Source: an uncultured Clostridia bacterium
Lineage (GTDB): Bacteria > Bacillota > Clostridia > Christensenellales > Aristaeellaceae
Assembly: GCA_946408995.1 (NCBI GenBank)
Contig: CAMJUL010000037.1
Span: 1-38,157, forward strand
Direction: 5' to 3'
DNA length: 38,157 bases
Under the pieces are notes generated by a model that made no database searches, was not told the DNA's origin, and was given only the letters and a program-made list of their open reading frames with translations. The translations under genes were made by a program, and so were the position numbers. Below are positions 24,914 through 32,825 of this stretch, in pieces; position 1 is the first letter of the stretch; each line of letters opens with the position of its first letter.

Positions 24914-25438
24914 TCAGATAAGAAGATACCCTCTGAATCCACGCACTGAATAGTAGGAATCTGCCCCGTTGTGAAAAGTGAACACAGTATTGTAGCGCCG
25001 TTCGCAGAACAGCGCACCGCCTTGGCTGCGGATATCATCCGGCGTTGCGATCCAGCTTGAAGTTTTCAGATCAAATGAACCAAGACTCTGCAGTCTGCGA
25101 TAGAGTTCCTCCGTCATCATCGAAACGCCGATCTCTTTCGCTTTTCGTTCGGCGCTGCCGGACGGCGGATTTTTGGCGCGCCCTTGCAAAGCCTTTTCGT
25201 CATAACACAGGCTCCTGCGCCCGGCGGGCGATTCCTTTGCGCAGTCACAGAAAATGAGTTTTCCTGTCTCTGCGTCATAGCCGATGGTGTCCGGCTCACC
25301 GCCGCTTTCTTCCATCCTTTGCAAAACCGCGATGGCAGCGGGAACCTCGCGTAGCCGACGCTCCACCTCGGACCATTCCAAATCCGGGTGCAGTTCCTTA
25401 TGCTCTGAAAATCTCGTTTTAAGTATTGCCAGCATCAT
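24914..25438 (-). CDS. DUF4256 family protein
   Basis: About 174 residues matching DUF4256 along its length: GGEPDTIGYDAETGKLIFCD, CAKESPAGRRSLCYD, TEELYRRLQSLGSFDLKTSSW and ALFCERRYNTVFTFHNGADS. Function is unknown. The start at 25438 follows AAGGTGA; an upstream ATG at 25468 is the alternative. It comes after the recombinase remnant's terminator region and leads the minus-strand accessory run. Confidence 0.8.
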   Translation of the reverse strand: MMLAILKTRFSEHKELHPDLEWSEVERRLREVPAAIAVLQRMEESGGEPDTIGYDAETGKLIFCDCAKESPAGRRSLCYDEKALQGRAKNPPSGSAERKAKEIGVSMMTEELYRRLQSLGSFDLKTSSWIATPDDIRSQGGALFCERRYNTVFTFHNGADSYYSVRGFRGYLLI

Positions 25439-25541
25439 GTTCACCTTCGCAAATTCCGATATCGACATCTTCCATAAATCCCATTATAGGCCGAGCATGG
25501 GCTTACCCTCAAGCCCACACCGGTTATTTTCGCCGCAAACG

Positions 25542-25568
25542 AAAAAACTCCTGTCAATGCGACAGGAG
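25542..25568 (-). terminator. Terminator after the recombinase remnant
   Basis: On the minus strand CTCCTGTC-GCATT-GACAGGAG is followed by TTTTTTC, a strong intrinsic terminator 22 bp beyond the recombinase stop. Confidence 0.85.
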
Positions 25569-25589
25569 AGATGGGATAAGACTGGGCTG

Positions 25590-26270
25590 TCAGATCTCAA
25601 TGCCGTTGCGGAAGGTGAAGCGGATGCTGCCGTCGGTGCAAACCGTTGCATGATCCAACAGTTTTCCCCAGGTCTCCGGGTTAAATGCTGTCACCTTCTG
25701 TGGGAGACCTTTCAGAGTGCCGATGAACTGTTGCGCTGCGGTCTTGGTGGAAATCAGAGTGGCGATCTGCCCGGCCACCTTGTCGTGCTCGGCCTTGACG
25801 CGATCGTACCGGCTGGCCAGTTCATCATACCGCTTCTGGTATTCCTTCTGGTCGAGGGCGACGTGCGCGTTTTCGTTGATTGCTGCCTGCACCATCTCAG
25901 CCAGTACGCACATTTCACCCCATAGGCGTTTCTTCTCCGCTTCAAGCGCCGTCGTATCGTACAGGATTTCCGCGCCTTCCGTCAGCCCGGCAATGATGTC
26001 ATCCCGTTTGGAGATGAGCTTGTTCAGGGCGGCAACAAATCCCTGCTTCAGCTGCTCCTCGGTCACATGCGGTGTGGAGCAGGGCTTGTCACCGCCGTAC
26101 TTCTGATTGCAGCGGTAAATGATCCGGCGGTATTTGGCCTGATTGGAATGCCAGATCTTGGAGCCGTAGTAAGCGCCGCATTCACCGCAGACGATCCGGG
26201 AGGCGAAAATGTCCACTCCGCTGTAGCGGCCTCCTTGCAGCCAGGTTCTTACGAGCCGGACTGCAGGCCT
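25590..26270 (-). pseudogene. Large serine recombinase, 5'-truncated
   Basis: The C-terminal portion of a Tn4451/phiC31-type large serine recombinase: GGRYSGVDIFASRIVCGECG opens the zinc-ribbon (Cys pairs CGEC and YRCNQKYGG..PC), followed by a long coiled coil (about residues 95-160) and the terminal segment PETWGKLLDHATVCTDGSIR. The N-terminal catalytic domain with its serine and the recombinase domain are gone; the frame meets a stop at 26271-26273. It marks the edge of a former integrative element and cannot act alone. Confidence 0.85.
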
Positions 26271-26323
26271 CTATTTTGTTTTTCAAGGGAAAGAAAAATT
26301 TTGAAAATTATTTGTTGTAACTA

Positions 26324-26352
26324 TTGACATTACATCTATGCTGTGTTATGAT
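26324..26352 (+). promoter_or_regulatory. Promoter of the SnoaL-like gene
   Basis: TTGACA (26324-26329) and TATGAT (26347-26352), 17 bp apart. Just after the expected start point a stem-loop (TCGGATG 26360-26366 / CATCCGA 26382-26388) forms the 5' end of the transcript. Confidence 0.8.
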
Positions 26353-26412
26353 CATCTCGTCGGATGAAACCGTGATTGTTGCATCCGAACGAACGATCAG
26401 GAGGAATCCACC

Positions 26413-27183
26413 ATGACAAACATCGAAAAGGCTCTCGCCCTCATCAACACCTTCGCAACCGGTGACACCGAAAAAGCCACCTCTCTGCTGGCGGAAGGTT
26501 ATATCCAGCACAACCTCGCCTACGGAACAGGCCGGGACGCCTTTGTGGGCAGTGTTGCCTGGCTGGCTTCCGCGCCTGTGAAAACCACCGTTCAGAACAT
26601 TCGCGCCTTCGAGGACGGCGACAAGGTGTTCCTGCAGACTGTCTATAACTTCGCCGGGGCCGGTGAGCAGGTGGCCTTTGATATCTTCCGTTTCAATGCC
26701 GACGGCAGGATCGCGGAGCACTGGGACAATCTGGCCGCCAAAGCTGATCCCAATCCCTCCGGCCACACCCAGATCGACGGTACGCTTGAAAAGAAAGACG
26801 TTGATAAGGAAGAGACCCGCCGAGTCGTTGCAGGCTTTGTGGGCGACGTGCTTCGCGGGGAAAACCCGGATAAGCTGACCTCCTACTACGATGGTGATCG
26901 GTACATCCAGCACAACATCTCCATCGCTGACGGACTCTCGGGCCTTGGCGCGGCGCTTGCGGCCATGGCGCAGCAGGGCATTTCCATGGTTTACAATAAG
27001 ACGCACATGGTGCTGGCCGACGGCGACTACGCGCTTGCCTGCAGCGAAGGCTCTTTCGGCGGTGTACCGACCACCTACTATGACCTGTTCCGTGTGGAAA
27101 ACGGATTTATTGCGGAGCATTGGGACGTCATGGAGACGCTTGCTGCGAAGGAAACCTGGCAGAACCAGAACGGAAAGTTCTGA
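26413..27183 (+). CDS. SnoaL-like (NTF2-fold) protein, two tandem domains
   Basis: A 256-residue soluble protein built of two NTF2-like units (about 1-125 and 130-256). Each has the signature YIQHN and ends with EHWD (FRFNADGRIAEHWDNL; FRVENGFIAEHWDVM). Single-domain relatives include polyketide cyclases and stress-associated proteins of unclear activity. AGGAGG precedes the ATG. A close downstream gene for a secreted protein (29 bp away) shares its transcript. No catalytic assignment is possible from the sequence. Confidence 0.8.
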   Translation: MTNIEKALALINTFATGDTEKATSLLAEGYIQHNLAYGTGRDAFVGSVAWLASAPVKTTVQNIRAFEDGDKVFLQTVYNFAGAGEQVAFDIFRFNADGRIAEHWDNLAAKADPNPSGHTQIDGTLEKKDVDKEETRRVVAGFVGDVLRGENPDKLTSYYDGDRYIQHNISIADGLSGLGAALAAMAQQGISMVYNKTHMVLADGDYALACSEGSFGGVPTTYYDLFRVENGFIAEHWDVMETLAAKETWQNQNGKF

Positions 27184-27212
27184 TCGCAAAGTAAATTGAG
27201 GAGGAAACCAGG

Positions 27213-28013
27213 ATGAAGAAGTTTGTTGCTATGCTGCTTGCCGCGATGATACTGCTGACGGCTATGACTGTTCTTGCTGAGGAAAAAACTGTTGTGGACT
27301 GGGCTTACGGCGCGATGCCGCTGAACAATGGGAACGTCGGAACGATCTATTACACTGCCGCTTACTATGAACTGGAAGGCATTGTGAATCCCACCAACCC
27401 CGAATACGCTCCCTACACCGCCGAAGAGATTGCCGCCATCAAGGACGGCGCGGTCGAAGGCGCGGAAGGATATCGCTTTGATGTTCCTGCCGCTGCTCTG
27501 ATCGGTGTGGGCGTTGCGGATTCTGATGCGATCTTCTGGTATGATGCGGAGAATGCCGCTGCCATCGTCGGCCATGCCGATCCTTTGACCCTGGACGCTG
27601 CCACTGGCGCGTTCGTTACCGCTGAAGGTGAAGCGGTTGCCACACCTATCACCCTTTGGGCCTATGGCGCGATGCCGCTGAACAACGGCAACGTAGGCAC
27701 CATTTATTACACCGCTGCCTACTATGAACTGGAAGGCATCGTGAACCCCACCAACCCCGAATACGCTCCCTACACCACCGAAGAGATCTCCGCCATCAAG
27801 GACGGCGCGGTGGAAGGTGCGGAAGGATACCGCTTTGATGCTCCTGCAGCTGCCCTGATCGGCATGAGCGTTGCGGACTCCGATGTGATCTTCTGGTACG
27901 ATGCGGAGAACTCCGCTGCCATCGTGGGCCATGCCGATCCCCTGACCCTGGATGCTGAGACCGGAAATTTTGTAACCGCCGAGGGTACAGCTGTTGCTTC
28001 TCCGATCAAATAA
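27213..28013 (+). CDS. Secreted protein of two near-identical 119-residue units
   Basis: A 266-residue exported protein: signal peptide 1-22, then two units (about 30-148 and 149-266) that are almost identical, each starting WAYGAMPLNNGNVGTIYYTA and containing PEYAPYT.EEI.AIKDGA, FWYDAEN and VGHADPLTLDA. The DNA repeat has a 357-bp period, so the duplication is recent or kept alike by conversion. The unit is not a family I recognise; there are no cysteines, anchors or catalytic motifs. GAGGAGG precedes the ATG. Confidence 0.8.
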   Translation: MKKFVAMLLAAMILLTAMTVLAEEKTVVDWAYGAMPLNNGNVGTIYYTAAYYELEGIVNPTNPEYAPYTAEEIAAIKDGAVEGAEGYRFDVPAAALIGVGVADSDAIFWYDAENAAAIVGHADPLTLDAATGAFVTAEGEAVATPITLWAYGAMPLNNGNVGTIYYTAAYYELEGIVNPTNPEYAPYTTEEISAIKDGAVEGAEGYRFDAPAAALIGMSVADSDVIFWYDAENSAAIVGHADPLTLDAETGNFVTAEGTAVASPIK

Positions 28014-28022
28014 GGGTATAAT
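27994..28022 (+). promoter_or_regulatory. Promoter of the Rrf2 operon
   Basis: TTGCTT (27994-27999) and TATAAT (28017-28022), 17-bp spacer. The -35 box lies inside the end of the preceding gene, and 55 bp separate the -10 box from the Rrf2 start. Confidence 0.7.
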
Positions 28023-28077
28023 AGATGCGTAAGAAAGCGCCTGCAACACGATAGAAGCAGACGCGGGAGGTGAGCTT

Positions 28078-28518
28078 ATGCAGATTTCCAGTCGGTTTAC
28101 CATCGCGCTGCATATCTTCGCCTGCGTCGAGACCTTCAAAAATGAGCACAAGGTCACCAGCGACTTCCTGGCGGGCAGCATCAACACCAATCCCGTCATC
28201 ATCCGCCGGATCCTGACGCAGCTGAAAAGCGCCGGGCTGATCACAGTGGCCCGGGGCACGGGCGGCATCGAACCGACCAGGGCGCTGGAGGAAATCACCT
28301 TCTACGACGTGTATCAGGCCATTGATCCTGTGGAAGATGGCGACCTGTTCCACTTCCATGAAGCACCGAACCCCAAGTGTCCGGTGGGCCGGAACATCCA
28401 CGCCCTGCTGGACGACAAGCTGAAGGCGATCCAGAAGGCGATGGAAAACGAGATGAAAAAGTATACCCTCGCGGATCTGCGGGAAGGCATGCACGATCTT
28501 CTGGCAAAGGAAAACTGA
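28078..28518 (+). CDS. Rrf2-family transcriptional regulator
   Basis: A 146-residue winged-helix regulator: recognition region TSDFLAGSINTNPVIIRRIL, wing ITVARGTGGIEPTR. It has two Cys, Cys16 and the one in PKCPVGRN, but not the three-Cys cluster of IscR/NsrR, so it is of the YwnA-like type that may sense thiol or redox stress rather than an iron-sulfur cluster. GGGAGGTGA precedes the ATG. It opens an operon for a ferredoxin-flavin protein, a macrodomain and a sirtuin, and is their likely regulator. Confidence 0.85.
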   Translation: MQISSRFTIALHIFACVETFKNEHKVTSDFLAGSINTNPVIIRRILTQLKSAGLITVARGTGGIEPTRALEEITFYDVYQAIDPVEDGDLFHFHEAPNPKCPVGRNIHALLDDKLKAIQKAMENEMKKYTLADLREGMHDLLAKEN

Positions 28519-28572
28519 TCAAGGGAGGCTCCGGTGCATATGACATCGGAGCCTCTTTCAAAGGAGCGGCAC

Positions 28573-29193
28573 ATGGAAGCGAAAGATTATCTGGCGTATA
28601 TCGTAAACGAAATCCACACGACCATCGTGGCGACGGTGGATGATGAGGGCCTTCCGGTCACCGCCGCCATCGACATGATGGACAGCGATGAAAACAGCCT
28701 TTACTTCCTGACCGCAAAGGGAAAGGGCTTCTATGACCGGCTGAAGAAGCGCGGGTTTCTTGCCCTGACCGCAATCAAAGGGCAGGACACGATGTCCAGC
28801 GTCGCCGTATCCGTTCGCGGAAAGGTCAGAGAGCTCGGCTATGAGCGGATCCCGGCGCTGTTTGAGAAGAACCTGTACATGCACCAGATCTATCCGACGG
28901 AGGACGCGATGCGCGCCCTGACGGTTTTCCAGATCTTTGAGGGAACCGGCGAATGGTTCGATCTCTCAAAGAAACCGATTGAGCGGGCCTCCTTCAGCTT
29001 CGGCGGCGCACAACAGAGGGCGGAAGGCTTCTTCATCACGGACGCCTGTATCGGCTGCGGAAGCTGCCTGCCGGTGTGCCCGCAGAACTGCATCAGCCCA
29101 GGCGGCAATCCATTTTGCATCGAACAGGAGCATTGCCTGCACTGCGGCAACTGCATGAAGGTCTGTCCGGTGGGAGCGGTGCAAAAGAGGTAA
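28573..29193 (+). CDS. Flavin-binding split-barrel protein fused to a 2[4Fe-4S] ferredoxin
   Basis: A 206-residue fusion. Residues 1-135 resemble the pyridoxamine-phosphate-oxidase/FMN split barrel (HTTIVATVDDEGLPVTAAID, YFLTAKGKGFYDRLKKRGF). Residues 150-206 hold two ferredoxin motifs, CIGCGSCLPVCPQNC and CLHCGNCMKVCPVG, for two 4Fe-4S clusters. It is probably an electron-transfer oxidoreductase. ATG 28573 is chosen because AAAGGAG lies six bases upstream; an upstream ATG at 28534 lacks such a site. It lies between Rrf2 and the macrodomain gene with small gaps. Confidence 0.85.
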   Translation: MEAKDYLAYIVNEIHTTIVATVDDEGLPVTAAIDMMDSDENSLYFLTAKGKGFYDRLKKRGFLALTAIKGQDTMSSVAVSVRGKVRELGYERIPALFEKNLYMHQIYPTEDAMRALTVFQIFEGTGEWFDLSKKPIERASFSFGGAQQRAEGFFITDACIGCGSCLPVCPQNCISPGGNPFCIEQEHCLHCGNCMKVCPVGAVQKR

Positions 29194-29199
29194 AACACT

Positions 29200-30006
29200 A
29201 TGGATGAAATGATGACGCAGGACCAGCGGCTGACCTTCCTCGTGGAGGCTTTCAAGGCCGACTCGGGTGACTATCAGAATTTGACCACACCCAAAGATAC
29301 CAGCGGCAGGCAGCGCGTCCTCCGCTCCCTGATGAACATCCGCATGCCCGGTACGATACCGGAAAATGTGCTGCGGGTACAGGATGCTTACCTGCAGGGC
29401 CGCGCCAGGGAGAAAGGGATCGTCACACTGGACGATATTCCGGTACTGCATGACGGCCTCTCCCTCTGGCAGGGCGACATCACCAGGCTTGCGGTGGACG
29501 CCATCGTCAACGCGGCCAACTCTCAAATGCTCGGATGCTTTGTGCCCATGCACACCTGCATTGACAACTGCATCCATTCCTTCGCGGGCATCCAGCTCCG
29601 CGCCGCCTGCAACCGGCAGATGGAGGCGTTCAGGCAGCAGTATGGCCCGGATTACGAGCAGCCAACGGCTGTCCCGATGCTGACGGACGCCTATAACCTG
29701 CCCGCAAAAAAGGTGATCCATATCGTCGGGCCGATCGTGGAGAGCAGGCTGACGCCGGCGCTGGAAAAGGCCCTGGCTGACTGCTACGCGAACACGCTGG
29801 ATATGTGCCTGGAAAACGGGCTGAAAAGTGTGGCTTTCTGCTGCATTTCCACAGGGGTTTTCCGTTTTCCGGGACGCCACGCGGCTGAAATTGCCGTGAA
29901 AACCGTAAAAGAGTGGATGCTCAGGCATCCTGGAGCCATGGATCGGGTGATCTTCAATGTTTTCAAGGATGAGGACAAAGAATACTATGAGCAGGAATTA
30001 CAATGA
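29200..30006 (+). CDS. Zinc-containing macrodomain, protein-ADP-ribose hydrolase
   Basis: A 268-residue protein: a helical N-terminus (1-85), then a macrodomain with GDITRLAVDAIVNAANSQML and CCISTGVFRFPGRHAAEIAV (the ADP-ribose-binding loops). GCFVPMHTCIDNCIH gives the Cys113-His118-Cys120 zinc site of the SirTM-linked macrodomain group, whose members remove ADP-ribose from proteins. It overlaps the sirtuin gene by 20 bp, so writer and eraser are made together. It follows the ferredoxin-flavin gene by six bases. Confidence 0.9.
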   Translation: MDEMMTQDQRLTFLVEAFKADSGDYQNLTTPKDTSGRQRVLRSLMNIRMPGTIPENVLRVQDAYLQGRAREKGIVTLDDIPVLHDGLSLWQGDITRLAVDAIVNAANSQMLGCFVPMHTCIDNCIHSFAGIQLRAACNRQMEAFRQQYGPDYEQPTAVPMLTDAYNLPAKKVIHIVGPIVESRLTPALEKALADCYANTLDMCLENGLKSVAFCCISTGVFRFPGRHAAEIAVKTVKEWMLRHPGAMDRVIFNVFKDEDKEYYEQELQ

Positions 30007-30976
30007 ACGGCCAAACGGCTATCTGGAAACCATTCGGAATGGTCTGGATGGCGTGCGCGGTTTCCGGGATGGCCTGTCTATCGGCATAGGCACACGTACA
30101 GAACAGATCGAGCGTTTGAAGAAGGAACTGAAGACGGCGGACGCCATCGTCATCGGTGCTGGAGCCGGATTGTCCACCTCGGCAGGCTTTGTCTACAGTG
30201 GTGAACGTTTCCGGTACTGGTTTTCGGACTTCGCGGAGCGCTTCGGGATTAAGGACATGTATTCCGGCGGCTTCTACCCCTTCCCGGATGAGGAGACATA
30301 CTGGGCCTGGTGGAGCAGACATATCTACTGCAATCGATACGCGAAAGCGCCGAAGCCCGTCTATGAGAACCTTCTAAAGCTTGTAGCTGACAGGGATTAC
30401 TTTGTGATCACCACCAACGTGGATCACATGTTCCAGAAGGCGGGCTTTGACAAGAAGCGCCTGTTCTATACCCAGGGCGACTATGGCCTCTTCCAAAACC
30501 AGCGCCCGACGGTGCGGAAGACCTGGGACAACGAAGAATGGGTCATGCAGGCGATGGCTGCGCAGGGCTTTGTGAAGAATGCAGACGGCTCATTTATTAT
30601 GCCGGAGGACAGAAAAGTCGCCATGCGCATTCCGACCGCGCTGATTCCCCACAGCCCGGAGGACGGGCGCAAAGTGATGCCCAATCTGCGGTCGGATGAT
30701 TCCTTTGTGGAGGACGAGGGCTGGCGGCGGGCATCCGCTGCCTATGCTGATTACCTCCGACAGCACGACGGTCAGCACGTCCTGTATCTGGAGATCGGGG
30801 TCGGCAGCAACACGCCGGTGATCATCAAATATCCCTTCTGGCAAATGACGAACGACAATCCGAAGGCAGTTTACTGCTGTCTGAATTATGATGAGGCTTA
30901 CTGCCCAAAGCAGATCGAAGCGCGCAGCATCTGTATCGACGGGGATACCGGAACACTTTTAAGAGAATGGATGTAA
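29987..30976 (+). CDS. Class M sirtuin (SirTM), protein ADP-ribosyltransferase
   Basis: A 329-residue NAD-dependent sirtuin: NAD loop IVIGAGAGLSTSAGF, ITTNVDHMFQKAGF with Asn144, and YTQGDYG with Gln163 in place of the deacetylase catalytic His. The Asn-to-Gln distance (19 residues) equals that of the streptococcal SirTM enzyme (N118/Q137, from memory), which ADP-ribosylates lipoylated GcvH-L. No four-Cys zinc ribbon is obvious. ATG 29987 is chosen over 29957. No lipoylated target or ligase gene is in the operon, so the target is unknown; the ferredoxin-flavin neighbour hints at redox. Confidence 0.9.
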   Translation: MSRNYNERPNGYLETIRNGLDGVRGFRDGLSIGIGTRTEQIERLKKELKTADAIVIGAGAGLSTSAGFVYSGERFRYWFSDFAERFGIKDMYSGGFYPFPDEETYWAWWSRHIYCNRYAKAPKPVYENLLKLVADRDYFVITTNVDHMFQKAGFDKKRLFYTQGDYGLFQNQRPTVRKTWDNEEWVMQAMAAQGFVKNADGSFIMPEDRKVAMRIPTALIPHSPEDGRKVMPNLRSDDSFVEDEGWRRASAAYADYLRQHDGQHVLYLEIGVGSNTPVIIKYPFWQMTNDNPKAVYCCLNYDEAYCPKQIEARSICIDGDTGTLLREWM

Positions 30977-31038
30977 AAATGAAGACGTTTTCTGCTCTAT
31001 AATGTGATATTTGCTAAAACTTGAGCGACTGCCACATT

Positions 31039-31082
31039 GACCGCCACGGGAGAATTATTCCCTGTCGGCGGTCTTTTTTTGT
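31039..31082 (+). terminator. Terminator of the Rrf2-SirTM operon
   Basis: A long stem (GACCGCC.ACGGGA / TCCCTGT.CGGCGGTC with minor mismatches) is followed by TTTTTTTG. It ends transcription 60 bp after the sirtuin stop. Confidence 0.85.
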
Positions 31083-31155
31083 TTTTGGCACTGTAAAACG
31101 ATACGACTTTCGGGCGTAGGAAGGTGAACCACTTAAGCGATTGGAGGGACACCTG

Positions 31156-31578
31156 ATGACGCCAGAGGAAAAGAGCCGTCTGTCCGCAATGCGGAAAGCA
31201 GGCAGCAGTTATACGGAGATTGCTGATGCGCTGGGCATCTCGAAGAACACGGTCAAAACGTTTTGCCGCAGGAATGGGCTAACCTCAGAGGTCGAGAGCG
31301 CGCCTGTTGAAGTCACCCCTGCGCCAACCACCGAACGCCTCTGCCCGCACTGCGGCAAACCGGTGATCCAGCCCCAAGGGCGGAAAGAGAAAAAGTTCTG
31401 CTCGGACACTTGCCGGAACCGCTGGTGGAACAGCCATATGGACCTTGTCAACCGGAAAGCCATCTATGCTTACACCTGCCCGACCTGCGGCACTGCCTTT
31501 ACCGCTTACGGCAACAATCACCGGAAGTATTGCTGTCACGAATGCTATATCGCGGATCGCTTCGGAGGCAGGACATGA
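31156..31578 (+). CDS. HTH and zinc-ribbon protein of a mobile element
   Basis: A 140-residue protein with an N-terminal resolvase/sigma-type helix-turn-helix (YTEIADALGISKNTVKTFCRR) and two zinc sites: CPHCGK ... FCSDTCRNRWW and CPTCGT ... YCCHECY. Such proteins occur in clostridial integrative elements and prophages next to recombinases; their role is unsettled. ATG 31156 follows GGAGG. Its stop overlaps a truncated SHOCT-like start as ATGA. Confidence 0.75.
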   Translation: MTPEEKSRLSAMRKAGSSYTEIADALGISKNTVKTFCRRNGLTSEVESAPVEVTPAPTTERLCPHCGKPVIQPQGRKEKKFCSDTCRNRWWNSHMDLVNRKAIYAYTCPTCGTAFTAYGNNHRKYCCHECYIADRFGGRT

Positions 31579-31643
31579 CTGGTGATGTCCTCAAACGCGA
31601 GTGCCTGTACGAAACGGTGATGTATCCGCTCCCTTGCCATTGA
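31575..31643 (+). pseudogene. Truncated SHOCT-like protein start
   Basis: Twenty-two codons, MTGDVLKRECLYETVMY then PLPCH and a stop. The first 17 match the start of the small mobile-element proteins that follow HTH/zinc-ribbon genes, normally continuing into a SHOCT motif. Here the remainder is lost. The 175 bases downstream (31644-31818) hold no gene, only a weak AT-rich promoter-like stretch (TATAGA near 31745). Confidence 0.4.
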
Positions 31644-31818
31644 AATCGCAACTCTGACTCGCAGGCAGCAGAGGGGCCGGGGGCTGCGGATGGCATAATT
31701 CAAAAATCATTCACGACTCTTTCAAGTTATTTTTAAGTTTCGTGTATAGAATGAATACATGATATCGAGCAGCGAAAGCGTTAGACCGGATATCGAAAAG
31801 TGAAGGAGGATATTCCTT

Positions 31819-32811
31819 ATGAAAAAGATCATCTTAATGGTTCTTGCCCTTTCGCTTCTCTGTACTGTCGGCGCTGCTTTTGCCGAAGGCCCTTGCGGAC
31901 GCGGCGGCAATGGCGGTCCCGGTGGTGGACAAGGCGGTATGCGCGGTGGAAACGGCGGCGGTACAGACAAATCCAGCGATACCGAGCTCCAATCCATGAT
32001 TACCGAAGTTGCCCCCAAGTTTCAGCTGCTCACCTATGAGGATGCGGAAACCGGTACCAGTTTGCAGTATCAGTTGTTTATCCCTGAGAATTATGATGAA
32101 ACCCAAAGCTATCCCATGATCCAGTTTATTCCTGATTCAAGCGCTGTCGGGCGCGGCACGGATTATGTGCTGACCCAGGGCTGGGGCGGGCTGATCTGGG
32201 CAACAGAAGAAGAGCAAGCTAAACATCCCGCTTTTGTAGTGGTGCCTGTCTTTACGGAAACTGTGGTGGATGACAATTTCAATCATTCCAGCCAGATTGA
32301 TGTGGCTATGCGCCTGCTTCAGTCACTGACGGAAACCTACTCCATTGACACGGACAGGATTTATACAACCGGCCAGTCCATGGGCGGTATGACCTCATTC
32401 CATCTGAGTATTGCGTATCCTGGCTTTTTCGCCGCCTATCTGTTTGTCGGGAGCCAGTGGGATGCGAGTCTGCTGAACGGCCTGGAGGATGAACGCTTCT
32501 TCTACATCGTTTCTGCGGGTGATCCCAAGGCCTCCGCCGGTCAGGCCGAACTGCTCGCCCTGTTCGATGCGGACGGCGCTGTGTACAGTCATAAGGAATG
32601 GAGCGCACAGGATGACGCTGACACTCAGAACGCAGCTGTGGCCGCTATGCTGGCGGAGGGCTATCAGCAAAACTTCGTGACCTTCACGCTGGGGACGACG
32701 CTTGCGGAAGGCCAGACTGCCGGAAGCGGCGCTGGTGAGCATATGACCTCTTTCGATTACGCATATAAGCTGGAAGCTGTCCGCGACTGGCTGTTCCAGC
32801 AGACGAAATAA
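31819..32811 (+). CDS. Secreted PHB-depolymerase-like esterase with glycine-rich N-terminus
   Basis: A 330-residue exported alpha/beta hydrolase. Signal peptide 1-22 is followed by a glycine-rich segment (GRGGNGGPGGGQGGMRGG, about 27-48), then the core. The nucleophile elbow is TTGQSMGGMTSF with Ser187; GEHMTSFDYAY carries the likely catalytic His; the Asp is probably in the SAGDPKAS region. Similar enzymes cleave ester bonds of plant polysaccharides or polyesters. AGGAGG precedes the ATG. The next gene, also a secreted hydrolase, begins 14 bp downstream. Confidence 0.8.
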   Translation: MKKIILMVLALSLLCTVGAAFAEGPCGRGGNGGPGGGQGGMRGGNGGGTDKSSDTELQSMITEVAPKFQLLTYEDAETGTSLQYQLFIPENYDETQSYPMIQFIPDSSAVGRGTDYVLTQGWGGLIWATEEEQAKHPAFVVVPVFTETVVDDNFNHSSQIDVAMRLLQSLTETYSIDTDRIYTTGQSMGGMTSFHLSIAYPGFFAAYLFVGSQWDASLLNGLEDERFFYIVSAGDPKASAGQAELLALFDADGAVYSHKEWSAQDDADTQNAAVAAMLAEGYQQNFVTFTLGTTLAEGQTAGSGAGEHMTSFDYAYKLEAVRDWLFQQTK

Positions 32812-32825
32812 GGAGGATGGATTTC

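Noticed and set aside
26308-27189. A 293-codon minus-strand frame
   Set aside because: Covers the SnoaL-like gene and its promoter antisense; the plus-strand gene has the domain signatures.
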